A stretch of 64,000 nucleotides of DNA from Takashimella koratensis (lineage: Eukaryota; Basidiomycota; Tremellomycetes; Trichosporonales; Tetragoniomycetaceae), in assembly GCA_003116875.1 (NCBI GenBank), contig BCKT01000001.1, forward strand, positions 2,227,486 to 2,291,485, in the 5' to 3' direction. The translations under genes and the position numbers were made by a program. The notes beneath the pieces were generated by a model, which worked only from the letters and a program-made list of their open reading frames with translations, searched no databases and had not been told where the DNA came from. Within the stretch, counting starts at the first letter, position 1. Every line of letters starts with the position of its first letter. Positions 48,237 through 57,069 of this stretch are shown piece by piece.

Positions 48237-50098
48237 CGGGAATGAGGTGGGTAGGTGGTTTGGGAAAGAGAGAGGGAGGGAGAGGTGGGAGGCTAGGTCA
48301 AAGTCACGGCTAGCCAGTTAAGTATTGGGTGAACGCGCAGTGTCGCTGAGTCTGGTGTGAGTAAACGACCGCAGTTGGTTTGGAAGTTGGTTGGGAGTGG
48401 AACGGCGGGGGGAAGATGGAACAGACAGCTCGTCGGGCTGAATTATGATACACCGGGGGTAAAGTCACTACTTACTCGACAGAGACTAGTCGGCTTCGAG
48501 AGCGTTGGGACAAGTGCGAGACCGGCAGCAGGCGGCGGGCGGCGGTAGGCGGCAAAGCTCGCGAAGGCCTGTCGGGTTGGGTTATGATGAAGATTTTAGA
48601 TTTGTGACGACCTGGGGTTTGCTCGTCACAGCTCGGTTGGGGCACGTTGAGGATGATGGCAGGGTCGCTTGTCGTGCGTTGGGGATGGGGAGAGCGCAGT
48701 CAGACGTGGATGCGAAGAATTGGTGATGCTATGATGCTATGATGTTATGGAAGGAGACAGTGCAGTGACGTGCCGGGGTATGATGTTATGTTTCTGCTAG
48801 TAGGCTACTAGAATGATCCTCGGCCTTGTTGGACTCGTTCACTCTGGGTCCCCGACTTGCCCCGCGTCAAAGGAGGGCAGCGGTGCGAGAAACAATACCG
48901 TACACAGCGGCAGCGGACAAGACCGATGCGGCACGTCCTTTGTGCTCAACACCGCTGGTGAGCACAGCACGTAAGGAGGAAGGGGAAGGGAAGGGAGGCG
49001 GCGCGTCGAGGGCGAGGCCGAGAAGAGGAGTTGAGGGGGTTGTCCAGGCGCAAGCTCGAGAGTGAGCAGAGCCGACAAGCAAGGATGGACGCGCTGGGCG
49101 AGGTGGATGACACCGACCAGCCAAGGTGAGAGGGAGGGGGTGGGTGGGGTCGACGTTGTCAACCTTGTTCCCACGAGTCGATTTGATTCATATATGCCCA
49201 CAAAGACTGGGCATACCTACACGGTCACATCCGCGCGGTGCAATTCTTTTTCACCAAGGCGTGCGCACTTGCTTGCGTCTGTTCTCACTTCTAGTCTGGT
49301 CTGGTCCAGTCTGTTCGGGTCGGGCGGACGGGCGGACGGGGGCTCACGACTCCTCTCGCTTCTCGCTTGATGCTTGATGATTCTCTTCTTCACTCTTTTC
49401 CTTAGCTCTCGTCGTTTATCCGACCGTTGAGACCTGCCCCCGCGCTCTCGCGCTCGTCCCTCGGCTCGTCGGTAAAATGGCACGTTCAATACCAAGGGCA
49501 GGCGCGGAAAGAGAAGAGAGGAAAACGTTACTCTTAGCCAGGAACAAAGTTAGTACGCAAGCAAGGTCTCGATGGGGACTTATCGCGTCAATGCACATCA
49601 CAGGCAAAACCCCGGGCCAGGGAGTGACTGGAAAAGGCACAGCAGGGTCGAACGCGATTGAGCAAAGTGGAGAGAGGTTGCGTATAAGCAGAGGAGGGGA
49701 CACCTTGGATCAACCGACCGGTAATTGCTCGGCATCAAAGCCAAAAAAACCGTGGGGGGGAAATCCCCCACAGGGTGCTGAGGGGGGCTCCAGCGCCATA
49801 CCAACGCCACCAGAGCTCAGGCCAAGCCAAGCCAAGAGCGTTAGCGCCCTTCAAGCCGAGCTCTAAAGGAACACCGTCGGGTCGGGTGCGCGCCGGCTCG
49901 TCCCGAACCTTCAGCACAATGACAAAGTGACTTCGATTCGTGATAGACAATCATCCATTGCTCGATGCATCAAGAAGAGACAGGCAATAAACGATGAGAG
50001 TCGAGCAGAAGGGTGAAGCCAGGCTCAGCTGAGCAGCGCAGCGCAGAGCTCGGCACATTTGGAGTCCCAACCTTTCCAAGCACCTACACAGCACCTGC

Positions 50099-50488
50099 TC
50101 ATGCTCGATGAGGAGTCACAGAGATTGTCTTCGGCTCCCGGACATAATCCGAGAATTCAAAATCATTCTCGATCACAAACTCCATTCCAGTAGAGTTTCG
50201 CTTGACCCAATCGTACAGGTAGCTCTGTGCTCCACCTTCCACAACGAATGGACGTGTTACCGAAGCAGCTGAGGTCATAAGACCACTGACAACTCGCTCT
50301 ATCGCTGACCGGAGATCTTTAACCTGAACCTCTTGTCCGAAGGTGAGGTTAGTTCCGGTTTTGGGTTCAAGTGTGAACTTGCAGCTTGCGTTGAGGTCCT
50401 CGCTGGGCCAATCGACCGTGAAGAGTAAAGTTGGGCGCGAAGAGGTCGTATCCCTCGCATGACTAGACGTGGTCCAAGAGGTGCTCAT
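50099..50488 (-). CDS. Array gene 1, unknown small-protein family
   Basis: A 129-residue, single-exon gene, first (most 3') of five paralogues. After a Ser/Thr-rich start (MSTSWTTSSHARDTTSS) it carries the family core: RPTLLFTVDW, then CKFTLEPKTGTNLTFGQEV, then DLRSAIERVVSGLMTSAA, and a divergent second half with KRNSTGMEFVIENDFEFSDY and VREPKTISV. It has no signal peptide or membrane segment. The product is probably soluble and mixed alpha/beta (inference). The start is set by alignment with genes 2 and 3, and the next in-frame codons upstream are not conserved. A TATAAAG lies 113-119 nt upstream. I do not recognise the family and assign no function. Confidence 0.78.
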   Translation of the reverse strand: MSTSWTTSSHARDTTSSRPTLLFTVDWPSEDLNASCKFTLEPKTGTNLTFGQEVQVKDLRSAIERVVSGLMTSAASVTRPFVVEGGAQSYLYDWVKRNSTGMEFVIENDFEFSDYVREPKTISVTPHRA

Positions 50489-50600
50489 CTCGTCTGTTGT
50501 ATGTCGTTGTTGTGGATAGTTGTGAGTGCACTGTAAGAGTGAATGGCAGTCGAGTGCTTGAAGGTGAAGAAACGGGGATTTGGATCAGTACTAAGAGACT

Positions 50601-50607
50601 CTTTATA
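50601..50607 (-). promoter_or_regulatory. TATA box of array gene 1
   Basis: TATAAAG on the minus strand, 113-119 nt upstream of the ATG. Confidence 0.5.
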
Positions 50608-51705
50608 CCTTTTCCGAAAGCGGTTCAGAGCAGTAGAACCACAAGTGGGCGTTGAAAATCATTTGGTAAAGATAACGCAGAATGCGGCTGCGTGCGAAGT
50701 TGCGAAGCGAGGGGGGGGGAAAGGGTGGTAGTTGTCTCTTCCAAATTCGAGGTAAGTAAACCACGGTCAGTGGGTAATTGAAAACCAGGCTTGCGGTGAG
50801 GGAGACGGACAGATGGACATCCTTTGACTTGGATGATCCCAAAGACAGGGGGTTGAGCCGGTTTGGGAAGGGGAAAGTGACGGTCGGGAAGAGGGGAAGG
50901 AGCGATGAGGATTGAGTGAGAGAGATGGGAGTGTGAATGTCGGGAATGCGACCGTCAAAGGCTACCGTGAGATGAATCGGTACATTTCTAGGGTTACAGA
51001 GAGACAAGCCAAATACAGCTGAGTCTTTACGCATTCCAGAAGCACATTCGAACGCATTATCAGAATGCCCGACACAAAAATTAGGGAAAGAGCTGATGTA
51101 TCAACGACGATGTCCATCAGATCGCGATCAAGCCGTGATCTCTCCTTCCTTGCCAGGAAGAAGACAAAGGCTAGGTGGGGGCGCTGGTTCACTCCCAAGT
51201 CATCATGGCGCAACTCGATGTTGGGTTGACAGGGAGGTGTGAACCTGTTACAGAGGTGAGCAATTCAAGAGAGAAAGCGTTGTGTTACTTCTGGCAGCTT
51301 TGGAAACAGGATTGACAGACTGCGGAAGACTGATAAGCTCATTTGTCCCCCCCCCCCCCCCCCCCCCCCCCCCCTGCGACACCCCCGCGCTTGGCTGGTC
51401 CTTTGGCCCCGTCGATCGCTCACCATCGCTCATAGACAAACGACAAACATCTTGGACCAAACCCCGCCGCCCCGCTCCCCCCATCTTCCCCCCCCCCCCC
51501 CCCTCCACCCACAACACACACACGCTCAGCAACTGTGTAATTTAGAGATGACGATGGCCCTTGTCCTTTCAATCGCTATTTGTATTCATCAAAATGAAAA
51601 GAGAACAGTCGTCAAGAGTGAAAACAGGCAGATTTGATCCTCCTCGACAGAGCAGAGCAGATCTAAATAGCTATGGACGTGACTTGTCGTGCAGGTCCAA
51701 CCCTC
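50608..51705. other. Spacer between array genes 1 and 2
   Basis: About 1.1 kb with two long C homopolymers (51349-51374 and 51488-51503) and no gene. The minus-strand frame 50603-51034 has no family motifs and was not called. A CATCCTTTGA word (50819-50828) recurs upstream of gene 2 at 52435. Confidence 0.5.
51349..51374. repeat. 26-nt C homopolymer
   Basis: Uninterrupted run of 26 C downstream of array gene 2. A second run of 16 C lies at 51488-51503. Confidence 0.9.
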
Positions 51706-52110
51706 TCACCCTATGCGGCTCAATTCAAGCATGCTCATACGCGGAGAGCGAGCAAAATCATCGAGCATTGTGTCCTCCGAGACCAATTCAATCTCAAACG
51801 GCATTCCCCTTGCCTTGCGCTTGACATCATTGAACAAGGCCGTCTCCACTCGCCCATCCACGATGAAGGGTAGCGACCCCGTGGCAGCAGCAACAGTCAT
51901 GAGCTCCGAAATAGTACGCTGGGTGGCTGAACGAAGGGATTCGAACATGATCTCTTGCGAGAAAGTGAGCTCGGACCCCCGTTTAGGCTCAAGTATGAAA
52001 CTGCAAGTAGCGCCAGTGGGTTTGGTGAGCCAGTCGGCTGTGAAAAGGAGAGTCGGGCGAGAAGGGGTAGCATCGGTCGCCGAAGAAGACGTAGTCCTAG
52101 CAGTGTTCAT
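51706..52110 (-). CDS. Array gene 2, unknown small-protein family
   Basis: A 134-residue, single-exon paralogue. The core is RPTLLFTADWLTKPTGATC, then SFILEPKRGSELTFSQEI and SLRSATQRTISELMTVAAAT, then LFNDVKRKARGMPFEIEL and LDDFARSPRMSM. It shares the Ser/Thr-rich start (MNTARTTSSSATDATPS) with gene 1, and the pair look like the closest relatives in the first half. The second half keeps the FARSP motif of genes 3 to 5, which gene 1 has as YVREP. No signal peptide or membrane span. Function unknown. Confidence 0.8.
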   Translation of the reverse strand: MNTARTTSSSATDATPSRPTLLFTADWLTKPTGATCSFILEPKRGSELTFSQEIMFESLRSATQRTISELMTVAAATGSLPFIVDGRVETALFNDVKRKARGMPFEIELVSEDTMLDDFARSPRMSMLELSRIG

Positions 52111-52215
52111 CCCGTTGGTAGTATGTGATGGAGTGGGTGCGGTGTTGTTATGAGTGGGTAGCAGTTGGTACTTGAAGGGTGCAGAATTGACTAGACAACC
52201 AAGATCAATGACAAG

Positions 52216-52224
52216 CTTATTATA
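52216..52224 (-). promoter_or_regulatory. TATA-like box of array gene 2
   Basis: TATAATAAG on the minus strand, about 106-114 nt upstream of the ATG. Confidence 0.4.
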
Positions 52225-52340
52225 TCGTGACCAACGGCAATCTAAAAGAGACCTACCCTACCAGGCTATGGAGAATTGAGTACTGTATGCGAGCGCCTGT
52301 ATGTCTTGGGTAAAAGCGGGTCTTTGTCATGACCAAAAAT

Positions 52341-52400
52341 GGGTCACATGAACTGAGGAAAGCCACCCATGCTCCGTGGGCAAGCGGCCGAATGGGAACC
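52341..52400. repeat. Duplicated non-coding block, copy A
   Basis: Upstream of array gene 2. It shares gggtcaca, aagccac, gctc.gtgggcaa and gaacca in the same order and near-equal spacing with 53555-53613 upstream of gene 3. Confidence 0.6.
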
Positions 52401-52942
52401 ACAAACACAAGGGGTGGGAGACTCACAAATCAACATCCTTTGATGTGGTCTCCACGAAAATGCGTTTGAACGGATCTACCGCTTCCGACATTCAGGAAGT
52501 GTCCGTGAGATGGAGTGAAGGGATGATGGCGTGAGACTGCAGAGGTCCCGCATCACCACGATATGAGCTGGTTCGCGCCAAGTCTCACAGTAGATACACA
52601 GTGCAGCAGGTCTGAAGCCATTCCCCACGAGGACAGTCGAATGTGAACACTCTATCTGCAAACTCAGCATCAGGCATTGGCAAACAAAGAGAAGATCATC
52701 CTACAGATCATCGAAGGGTAGAGAAAGAAGACGAAAGTGAGAATTGGTAGTGGTATAAGTCTTTGCATTCACTCGAGACAAATGAAGCGGTAATGATGGA
52801 TGCAAGCGATTCAATAGATAATCGCAGTTTAATCTGAAGAAGCGTGACAGAGAAACTTGGCAAGCTCAGACGAAAAGTGAAAGCTACGAGCAACTGCTGC
52901 AAGATTGTTCACTGGTGTTAAATAGTACCGGTTTGGCTGTGT
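52401..52942. other. Spacer between array genes 2 and 3
   Basis: Non-coding as far as can be seen. Minus-strand frames 52476-52670 and 52708-52902 lack the family motifs. Confidence 0.5.
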
Positions 52943-53335
52943 TCAACCAATAGTCCATATGGACGTATTCTCCTTCGGTTCGCGAGCAAATGCATTGCCA
53001 TCCGATTTGAGCTCGACCTCAAACTCGGTGTCGTGTGCACTATGTTTGGCGTCTTCAAATAACAACGAACTAACAATTTCGTCGTCGAAGAATGGATAGA
53101 GGCCCGTTCTGGCAGTAGCCGCTAAAAAGTTGTCGACGGTGGTTTGGATTTCTTCGCGCATGGATCTTAGAGTGAGCTCTTCAAGCAAACTCAGATTGGT
53201 GCCTTCCTTGGTATCGAGCTTGAAGCTGCATCGGGCGCCAAGTGGGTTTGAAGTCCATTTGGACGTGAACAGGAGGGTGGGGCGTAGGGATACCGTCTCC
53301 GCCGCCGAGGTGAAAGTGTTTCCAGCGTTACTCAT
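52943..53335 (-). CDS. Array gene 3, unknown small-protein family
   Basis: A 130-residue, single-exon paralogue. The core is RPTLLFTSKWTSNPLGARC, then SFKLDTKEGTNLSLLEEL, RSMREEIQTTVDNFLAATAR, LLFEDAKHSAHDTEFEVEL and AFAREP. It bridges the two halves of the array: its start and length match genes 1 and 2, while SMREE, EDAK and EFEVEL match genes 4 and 5. The LEPKRGT motif is changed to LDTKEGT. Ends NTSIWTIG. No membrane span. Function unknown. Confidence 0.8.
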   Translation of the reverse strand: MSNAGNTFTSAAETVSLRPTLLFTSKWTSNPLGARCSFKLDTKEGTNLSLLEELTLRSMREEIQTTVDNFLAATARTGLYPFFDDEIVSSLLFEDAKHSAHDTEFEVELKSDGNAFAREPKENTSIWTIG

Positions 53336-53428
53336 CTCTTTGATTGTAAGTGTGATTTGTGGTGTGTGTAGGGAGTATGTGGCTTAAATAGTGATGAAGC
53401 GGCTAGAGGCTCGAATCGGTGTCGATCT

Positions 53429-53435
53429 CTTTATA
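53429..53435 (-). promoter_or_regulatory. TATA box of array gene 3
   Basis: TATAAAG on the minus strand, 94-100 nt upstream of the ATG. Confidence 0.5.
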
Positions 53436-53554
53436 TGTTGGCGAATGGTCGTTCAGAATTTTCAAGACAACTCGTTCATGAGAACAAGGAGATGTACACT
53501 ATGTGACTGCCGGGAAGCGAGGGATGAAAGGGGGGAGTACTGTTGTCCAGGAGA

Positions 53555-53613
53555 GGGTCACACGACTTCCGGAAGGAAGCCACGCTCGGTGGGCAAATGG
53601 GTAGATGTGAACC
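53555..53613. repeat. Duplicated non-coding block, copy B
   Basis: Counterpart of 52341-52400, upstream of array gene 3. Confidence 0.6.
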
Positions 53614-54117
53614 ATGAGATGGATCTTTTGAGCATGCTGTTCCCATGGTATGCATGGGAAAGAAAAGCATAGATAGGAAGCAAGAGAAAGTATTGGATAG
53701 GAAGCGGTGTCGCTATGTGAGAGTGGAATTCGCACATCTTTGTGAGGCGAAATGACGCATGGAATTCAGTGCAAACGAAGCAGGCAAGGAGCACCTAGGT
53801 GTCATTCAGCATAGTCCAAGGATTAAGGCCAAAAGCAAGGTAAGCATCTTTTTTCAGACCTCAACATCTTGTGCATTCGGTGAAATGAGAAGGGCTATGC
53901 ATTGAAGAGAGCGTGCGGTGAAACTCTTGCGGAGGATCAGAACGCTCGTCTAGCTCAGTTCAAGGACAATGAAGCGGTGGAATGAGAAGTAATGGTACAG
54001 GGGAAGAATTTGTGAGAGCGAAAAGGGCTGGGGGGGGGGGGGGGGTAGGACAAGTCGCCAGAGGTAGGAAATGGGATGTCTGGGCAGGGAAAGTTGGTGC
54101 TTCTATTCACCCTGAGC

Positions 54118-54678
54118 CTACTGCTTCTCCTGCTCATCATGCCCAGCCTCTGTGTCCTCAAGCTCCGAGGGGAGGTAGGATTTGACCATGAAGTACGATG
54201 GCCGTTGAGCAAACTTGGACATTGACATGTCATCCGACCAAAGCTCAACCTCAAAATCGGTACCTTCCGCACCCAGCTTGGCATCACCCAACAAGACTTT
54301 TTGCATATGCTTGTCGTTCTTTTCCAAGGTCAGGAGATCGTGGGCGACGCCCGACATGACGAGGTAAGAAATAATCTCGGTCATTTCGTCTCGCATCGAA
54401 ACAAGCAGTGATTCCTCTTGCTCCGTCAATTCCGTCCCGCGCTTGGGCTCGAGAAAATACGTGCATTCCACGCCGACGTCTCCCGGAATCCATCGGGACC
54501 AAACAAGAAGCGTACGCTGGGTTTGTAGAGTATCGGGTTCGGAGGTGAAGGCGACATCAGATGCGTTCAGATTGTCAACCTCCAAAACCCCTGTCAAGCC
54601 TCCCTCGGGGTCGACAATCGTCATCGAAATGCTCACGGGGTCGGTATCGATGGTAGCTGAGGCGGTGGGGACAGTCAT
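54118..54678 (-). CDS. Array gene 4, unknown small-protein family, long form
   Basis: A 186-residue, single-exon paralogue with an extra N-terminal part of about 50 residues (MTVPTASATIDTDPVSISMT and a Leu/Asn/Asp-rich stretch) and an acidic tail (LEDTEAGHDEQEKQ). The core reads QRTLLVWSRWIPGDVGVEC, TYFLEPKRGTELTEQEES, VSMRDEMTEIISYLVMSG, LLGDAKLGAEGTDFEVELWS and DDMSMSKFAQRP. The frame is open up to 54885, but the ATG at 54678 is preferred because a TATAAG lies 131-136 nt before it and the upstream codons resemble promoter sequence. Closest to gene 5. Function unknown. Confidence 0.8.
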   Translation of the reverse strand: MTVPTASATIDTDPVSISMTIVDPEGGLTGVLEVDNLNASDVAFTSEPDTLQTQRTLLVWSRWIPGDVGVECTYFLEPKRGTELTEQEESLLVSMRDEMTEIISYLVMSGVAHDLLTLEKNDKHMQKVLLGDAKLGAEGTDFEVELWSDDMSMSKFAQRPSYFMVKSYLPSELEDTEAGHDEQEKQ

Positions 54679-55297
54679 TGTGCGCGAATTGGTGAGTGGA
54701 TTGAAAGAGTGGTATCGGGCGAGTGTATTTGGAGAATGGAGCGGTTGCAAGTATCGTTCTTGTAGAGAGGAGTGGGTCGAGTGCAAGTGGTGGTCCGTGG
54801 CCCAGTCTCTTATACTTTGACTGATAATACACATGCGAAGTTTGAACCCGCGTGAGAGTGACTTTGAACCACAGTTGATGGACAAGTGAGAACGACATTC
54901 AAAGGTGGGTGGTCATCGCGCCAGATTTGTCCAATATCTCCTTTCATGTAGATCGAAAGGCCCTTGCGACGTCGTGACGCTGAGAAACGGGGAAGGAGTG
55001 AAGCCGAGGACGTGTGCACACGGGGACGAGAGAATTTCGAACGGTGTCATGCATGATACGTCAACGAGAGGATAGTACACGTTAACGAGAGGGTAGTATT
55101 AGGAGAATTCGATCATGCGGAAATGACCTTTTGTCTCAGCACGAGGAAGAGAGTGAGGAAGAAGGAAAATGAGGTGTGTCCGGGAAGAATTGAAAGGACG
55201 GTGAAGAGGAGGGGGAGCGGGAGGGGAAAGGGGTTGAAGTGGGAGCTGATTGGGGCAAGACCGGGGGACTTGGCGGTGTGATGCCATTAAATGACCC
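54679..55297. other. Spacer between array genes 4 and 5
   Basis: A 619-nt gap. A 21-nt direct repeat (aacgagagg-tagta, two copies, 55055-55096) lies in it. No gene was recognised. Confidence 0.5.
54809..54814 (-). promoter_or_regulatory. TATA-like box of array gene 4
   Basis: TATAAG on the minus strand, 131-136 nt upstream of the chosen ATG. Confidence 0.45.
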
Positions 55298-55774
55298 CTA
55301 CTCTTCGTCTTCCTCGATGAATGTAGACCCCTGCTGAGCGGATCGGCAGCATTCGATCGTGGAGAACTCTGGTCGTCGAGCAAAGTTGGACATCGACATG
55401 TCATCCGCCAAAACCTCGATATTGAAGTCGGTGCCTTCCGCGCCTAGCTTGGCATCATCAAGTAACAGAATCTGAATGTTCTCGTTTGTCGCGTTGGGCA
55501 GCATACCGCCGCGTGCGGCCGAGGTGACCAGGAAAGTGACCAATGTCGCCGTGTCGTCATGCATTGAGGCGAGCTGTTGCTCTCCGTGCCCGGTCAGTTG
55601 AGTTCCGCGCTTGGGCTGGAGATGAAACGTGCACTTGACGCTCTCTTCGTTGGCGACCCAATGAGACCAGAGGAGGAGAGTAGGTTTAGTCCAAAGGATG
55701 TTCCGTTCCTCGGCGATGATATCGTCCGAGAGGCTCATCTCGTCCTCATCCGAGTCACTTCCCGAGGCGCTCAT
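55298..55774 (-). CDS. Array gene 5, unknown small-protein family, long form
   Basis: A 158-residue, single-exon paralogue. The acidic start MSASGSDSDEDEMSLSDDII precedes the core: KPTLLLWSHWVANEESVKC, TFHLQPKRGTQLTGHGEQ, ASMHDDTATLVTFLVTSAAR, LLLDDAKLGAEGTDFNIEVL and DDMSMSNFARRP. The tail ends FIEEDEE. DAKLGAEGTDF and DDMSMS are identical to gene 4, so these two are a recent pair. The acidic ends suggest a soluble, possibly nuclear or cytosolic protein (inference). Divergent from the CLC gene. Function unknown. Confidence 0.8.
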   Translation of the reverse strand: MSASGSDSDEDEMSLSDDIIAEERNILWTKPTLLLWSHWVANEESVKCTFHLQPKRGTQLTGHGEQQLASMHDDTATLVTFLVTSAARGGMLPNATNENIQILLLDDAKLGAEGTDFNIEVLADDMSMSNFARRPEFSTIECCRSAQQGSTFIEEDEE

Positions 55775-57069
55775 GGTATCTGCGAGGAGTGTCTGGTGGA
55801 GTAGCTAGTAGGGTTTGAAGAATCTAGGTCGCTCTGATTCAGTGAAATGAGGATTGCAAGCGGTGGGGTCATACCAAAGGACAACGACGTTCTCTCAAGC
55901 CTCATATAACCCCATCGTACTCGTTTACGCTGCTTGGCCATAAGCTGGCATATTGCCAAGATGGAACGGGGCGGGCGAGGCGGCCTGCCAAGCTCTCCTT
56001 CACGACATTTCCCACCCGCCTTCGCTCGTCATGTGAGGTATGTACGTGTGAGTGAGTCAGAACCAAGCTCGATGGGCGGTCGGGTAGGTGGGAAAGCAAC
56101 AAAGGTGGACTCGAGAAGACGTGGAAAAGTGGAAAGGTGGGACGAAGGAGGTGGACGATTTGGTCCGAATCTCCTTTGATATTTGAATCACGGCGGTTGG
56201 GGTGGTGGAGGGCATGGATGCGCGACACGGCAACAGTCATGTACGTGTGCCTCTAGTCGCGGGGCAAGAGGCTGACAGGAGAAACATGAAGTTTATGGAC
56301 GATGGTCAGGCGATCGAGGTAGAAGTTGAAACGGCACTGTTGCCATCAGCTGATCCTTGGTTCAAATGGTCATACTCACCGTCGAGGGAACGCATAGATT
56401 GCGCCTGACGTCGTCTCATTGTGCGCTCTGCCTAGCTCTACGCTCGCTGGCTTGGGTCAGCTTGACCCCCCGGTACAGTAGAGTGCTTGGAAACTTGGCT
56501 AGGCACTAATCCAGCAAATGCAAAATGAGAGACGATGTACGTACTAGCCCCTGTGCTCTCACGCGTCTGCCCAGTGGCCACAACAGACTACCCCTCGTCA
56601 TCGTCACACCCGTCTGCCTGCTGCACCCCCAACAGAGCGAGAGCTCTTTTGTCGATCGCTTTGTCTGATACATTCGTACTGTGTTGCTAGCCTTGTTGCC
56701 GCTCTCCTTTGTGCATACGGCGAAACACCTACCCACCGAGCACTCNCCCGCCAAGCCTGCAGCTTGCTCCGGTGTTCGTTTTCGGATCTGCGCTGCTTGT
56801 CGAGCGCGTCTCGGCTTGCCTCCGAATTTCACCTTTGCACCTCTCGTCACCACGTAACCACCTATATCCACCGACCGACCGACACATCCAAACCCCATCT
56901 ACTCTACCTGTCGCTTTTTGCAAGCCAGTTTACAGACAGCCGAGGCTGGACCAGACCCAGGCGCCAACAATCATCTCCCTTCGTCATTGGAATCCGGCCT
57001 TGCCTTTCCCTCCCCCTGATTATCCCTCCCCTCGTCCCTTCCTGTCCCCTCCTCTCCTAGGCAACCATC
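55775..57069. promoter_or_regulatory. Divergent promoter region of array gene 5 and the CLC gene
   Basis: A 1.3-kb gap with one ambiguous base (56746). The last 300 nt before the CLC start are pyrimidine-rich, as in other promoters here. No gene was recognised. Confidence 0.5.
55904..55909 (-). promoter_or_regulatory. TATA-like box of array gene 5
   Basis: TATATG within TTATATGAG on the minus strand, about 130-135 nt upstream of the ATG. Confidence 0.4.

Larger units (their letters stand above)
47062..50098. other. 3-kb gene-poor region
   Basis: The longest stretch without a firm gene. It holds a 15-nt G run (47071-47085), a CAACAACACGA-type repeat (47148-47210), a TA tract, one tentative two-exon gene (47788-48236), and a GC-rich area with open frames such as 49477-49866 on the plus strand that lack conserved content. 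It may hold non-coding transcripts or lineage-specific genes. Confidence 0.5.
53336..54117. other. Spacer between array genes 3 and 4
   Basis: A 782-nt gap holding the promoter of gene 3, the second copy of the duplicated block, and a 16-nt G run (54030-54045) close to the gene 4 stop. No further gene. Confidence 0.5.

Noticed and set aside
49477..49866. 129-codon plus-strand ORF
   Set aside because: No conserved motif, biased composition (Gly/Ser/Arg), and no splice signals or promoter context to support it.
50603..51034. Possible sixth array member
   Set aside because: The translation lacks every family motif (PTLLFT, LEPKRGT, DAK, FARRP).
51935..51955. tRNA B-box-like word (GGGATTCGAAC)
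   Set aside because: It lies within the coding frame of array gene 2 and no A box or acceptor stem can be paired around it.
54679..54885. Upstream extension of array gene 4 to an ATG at 54885
   Set aside because: It would place the TATA-like box and promoter-like sequence inside the coding region, and the added residues have no match in the paralogue, gene 5.
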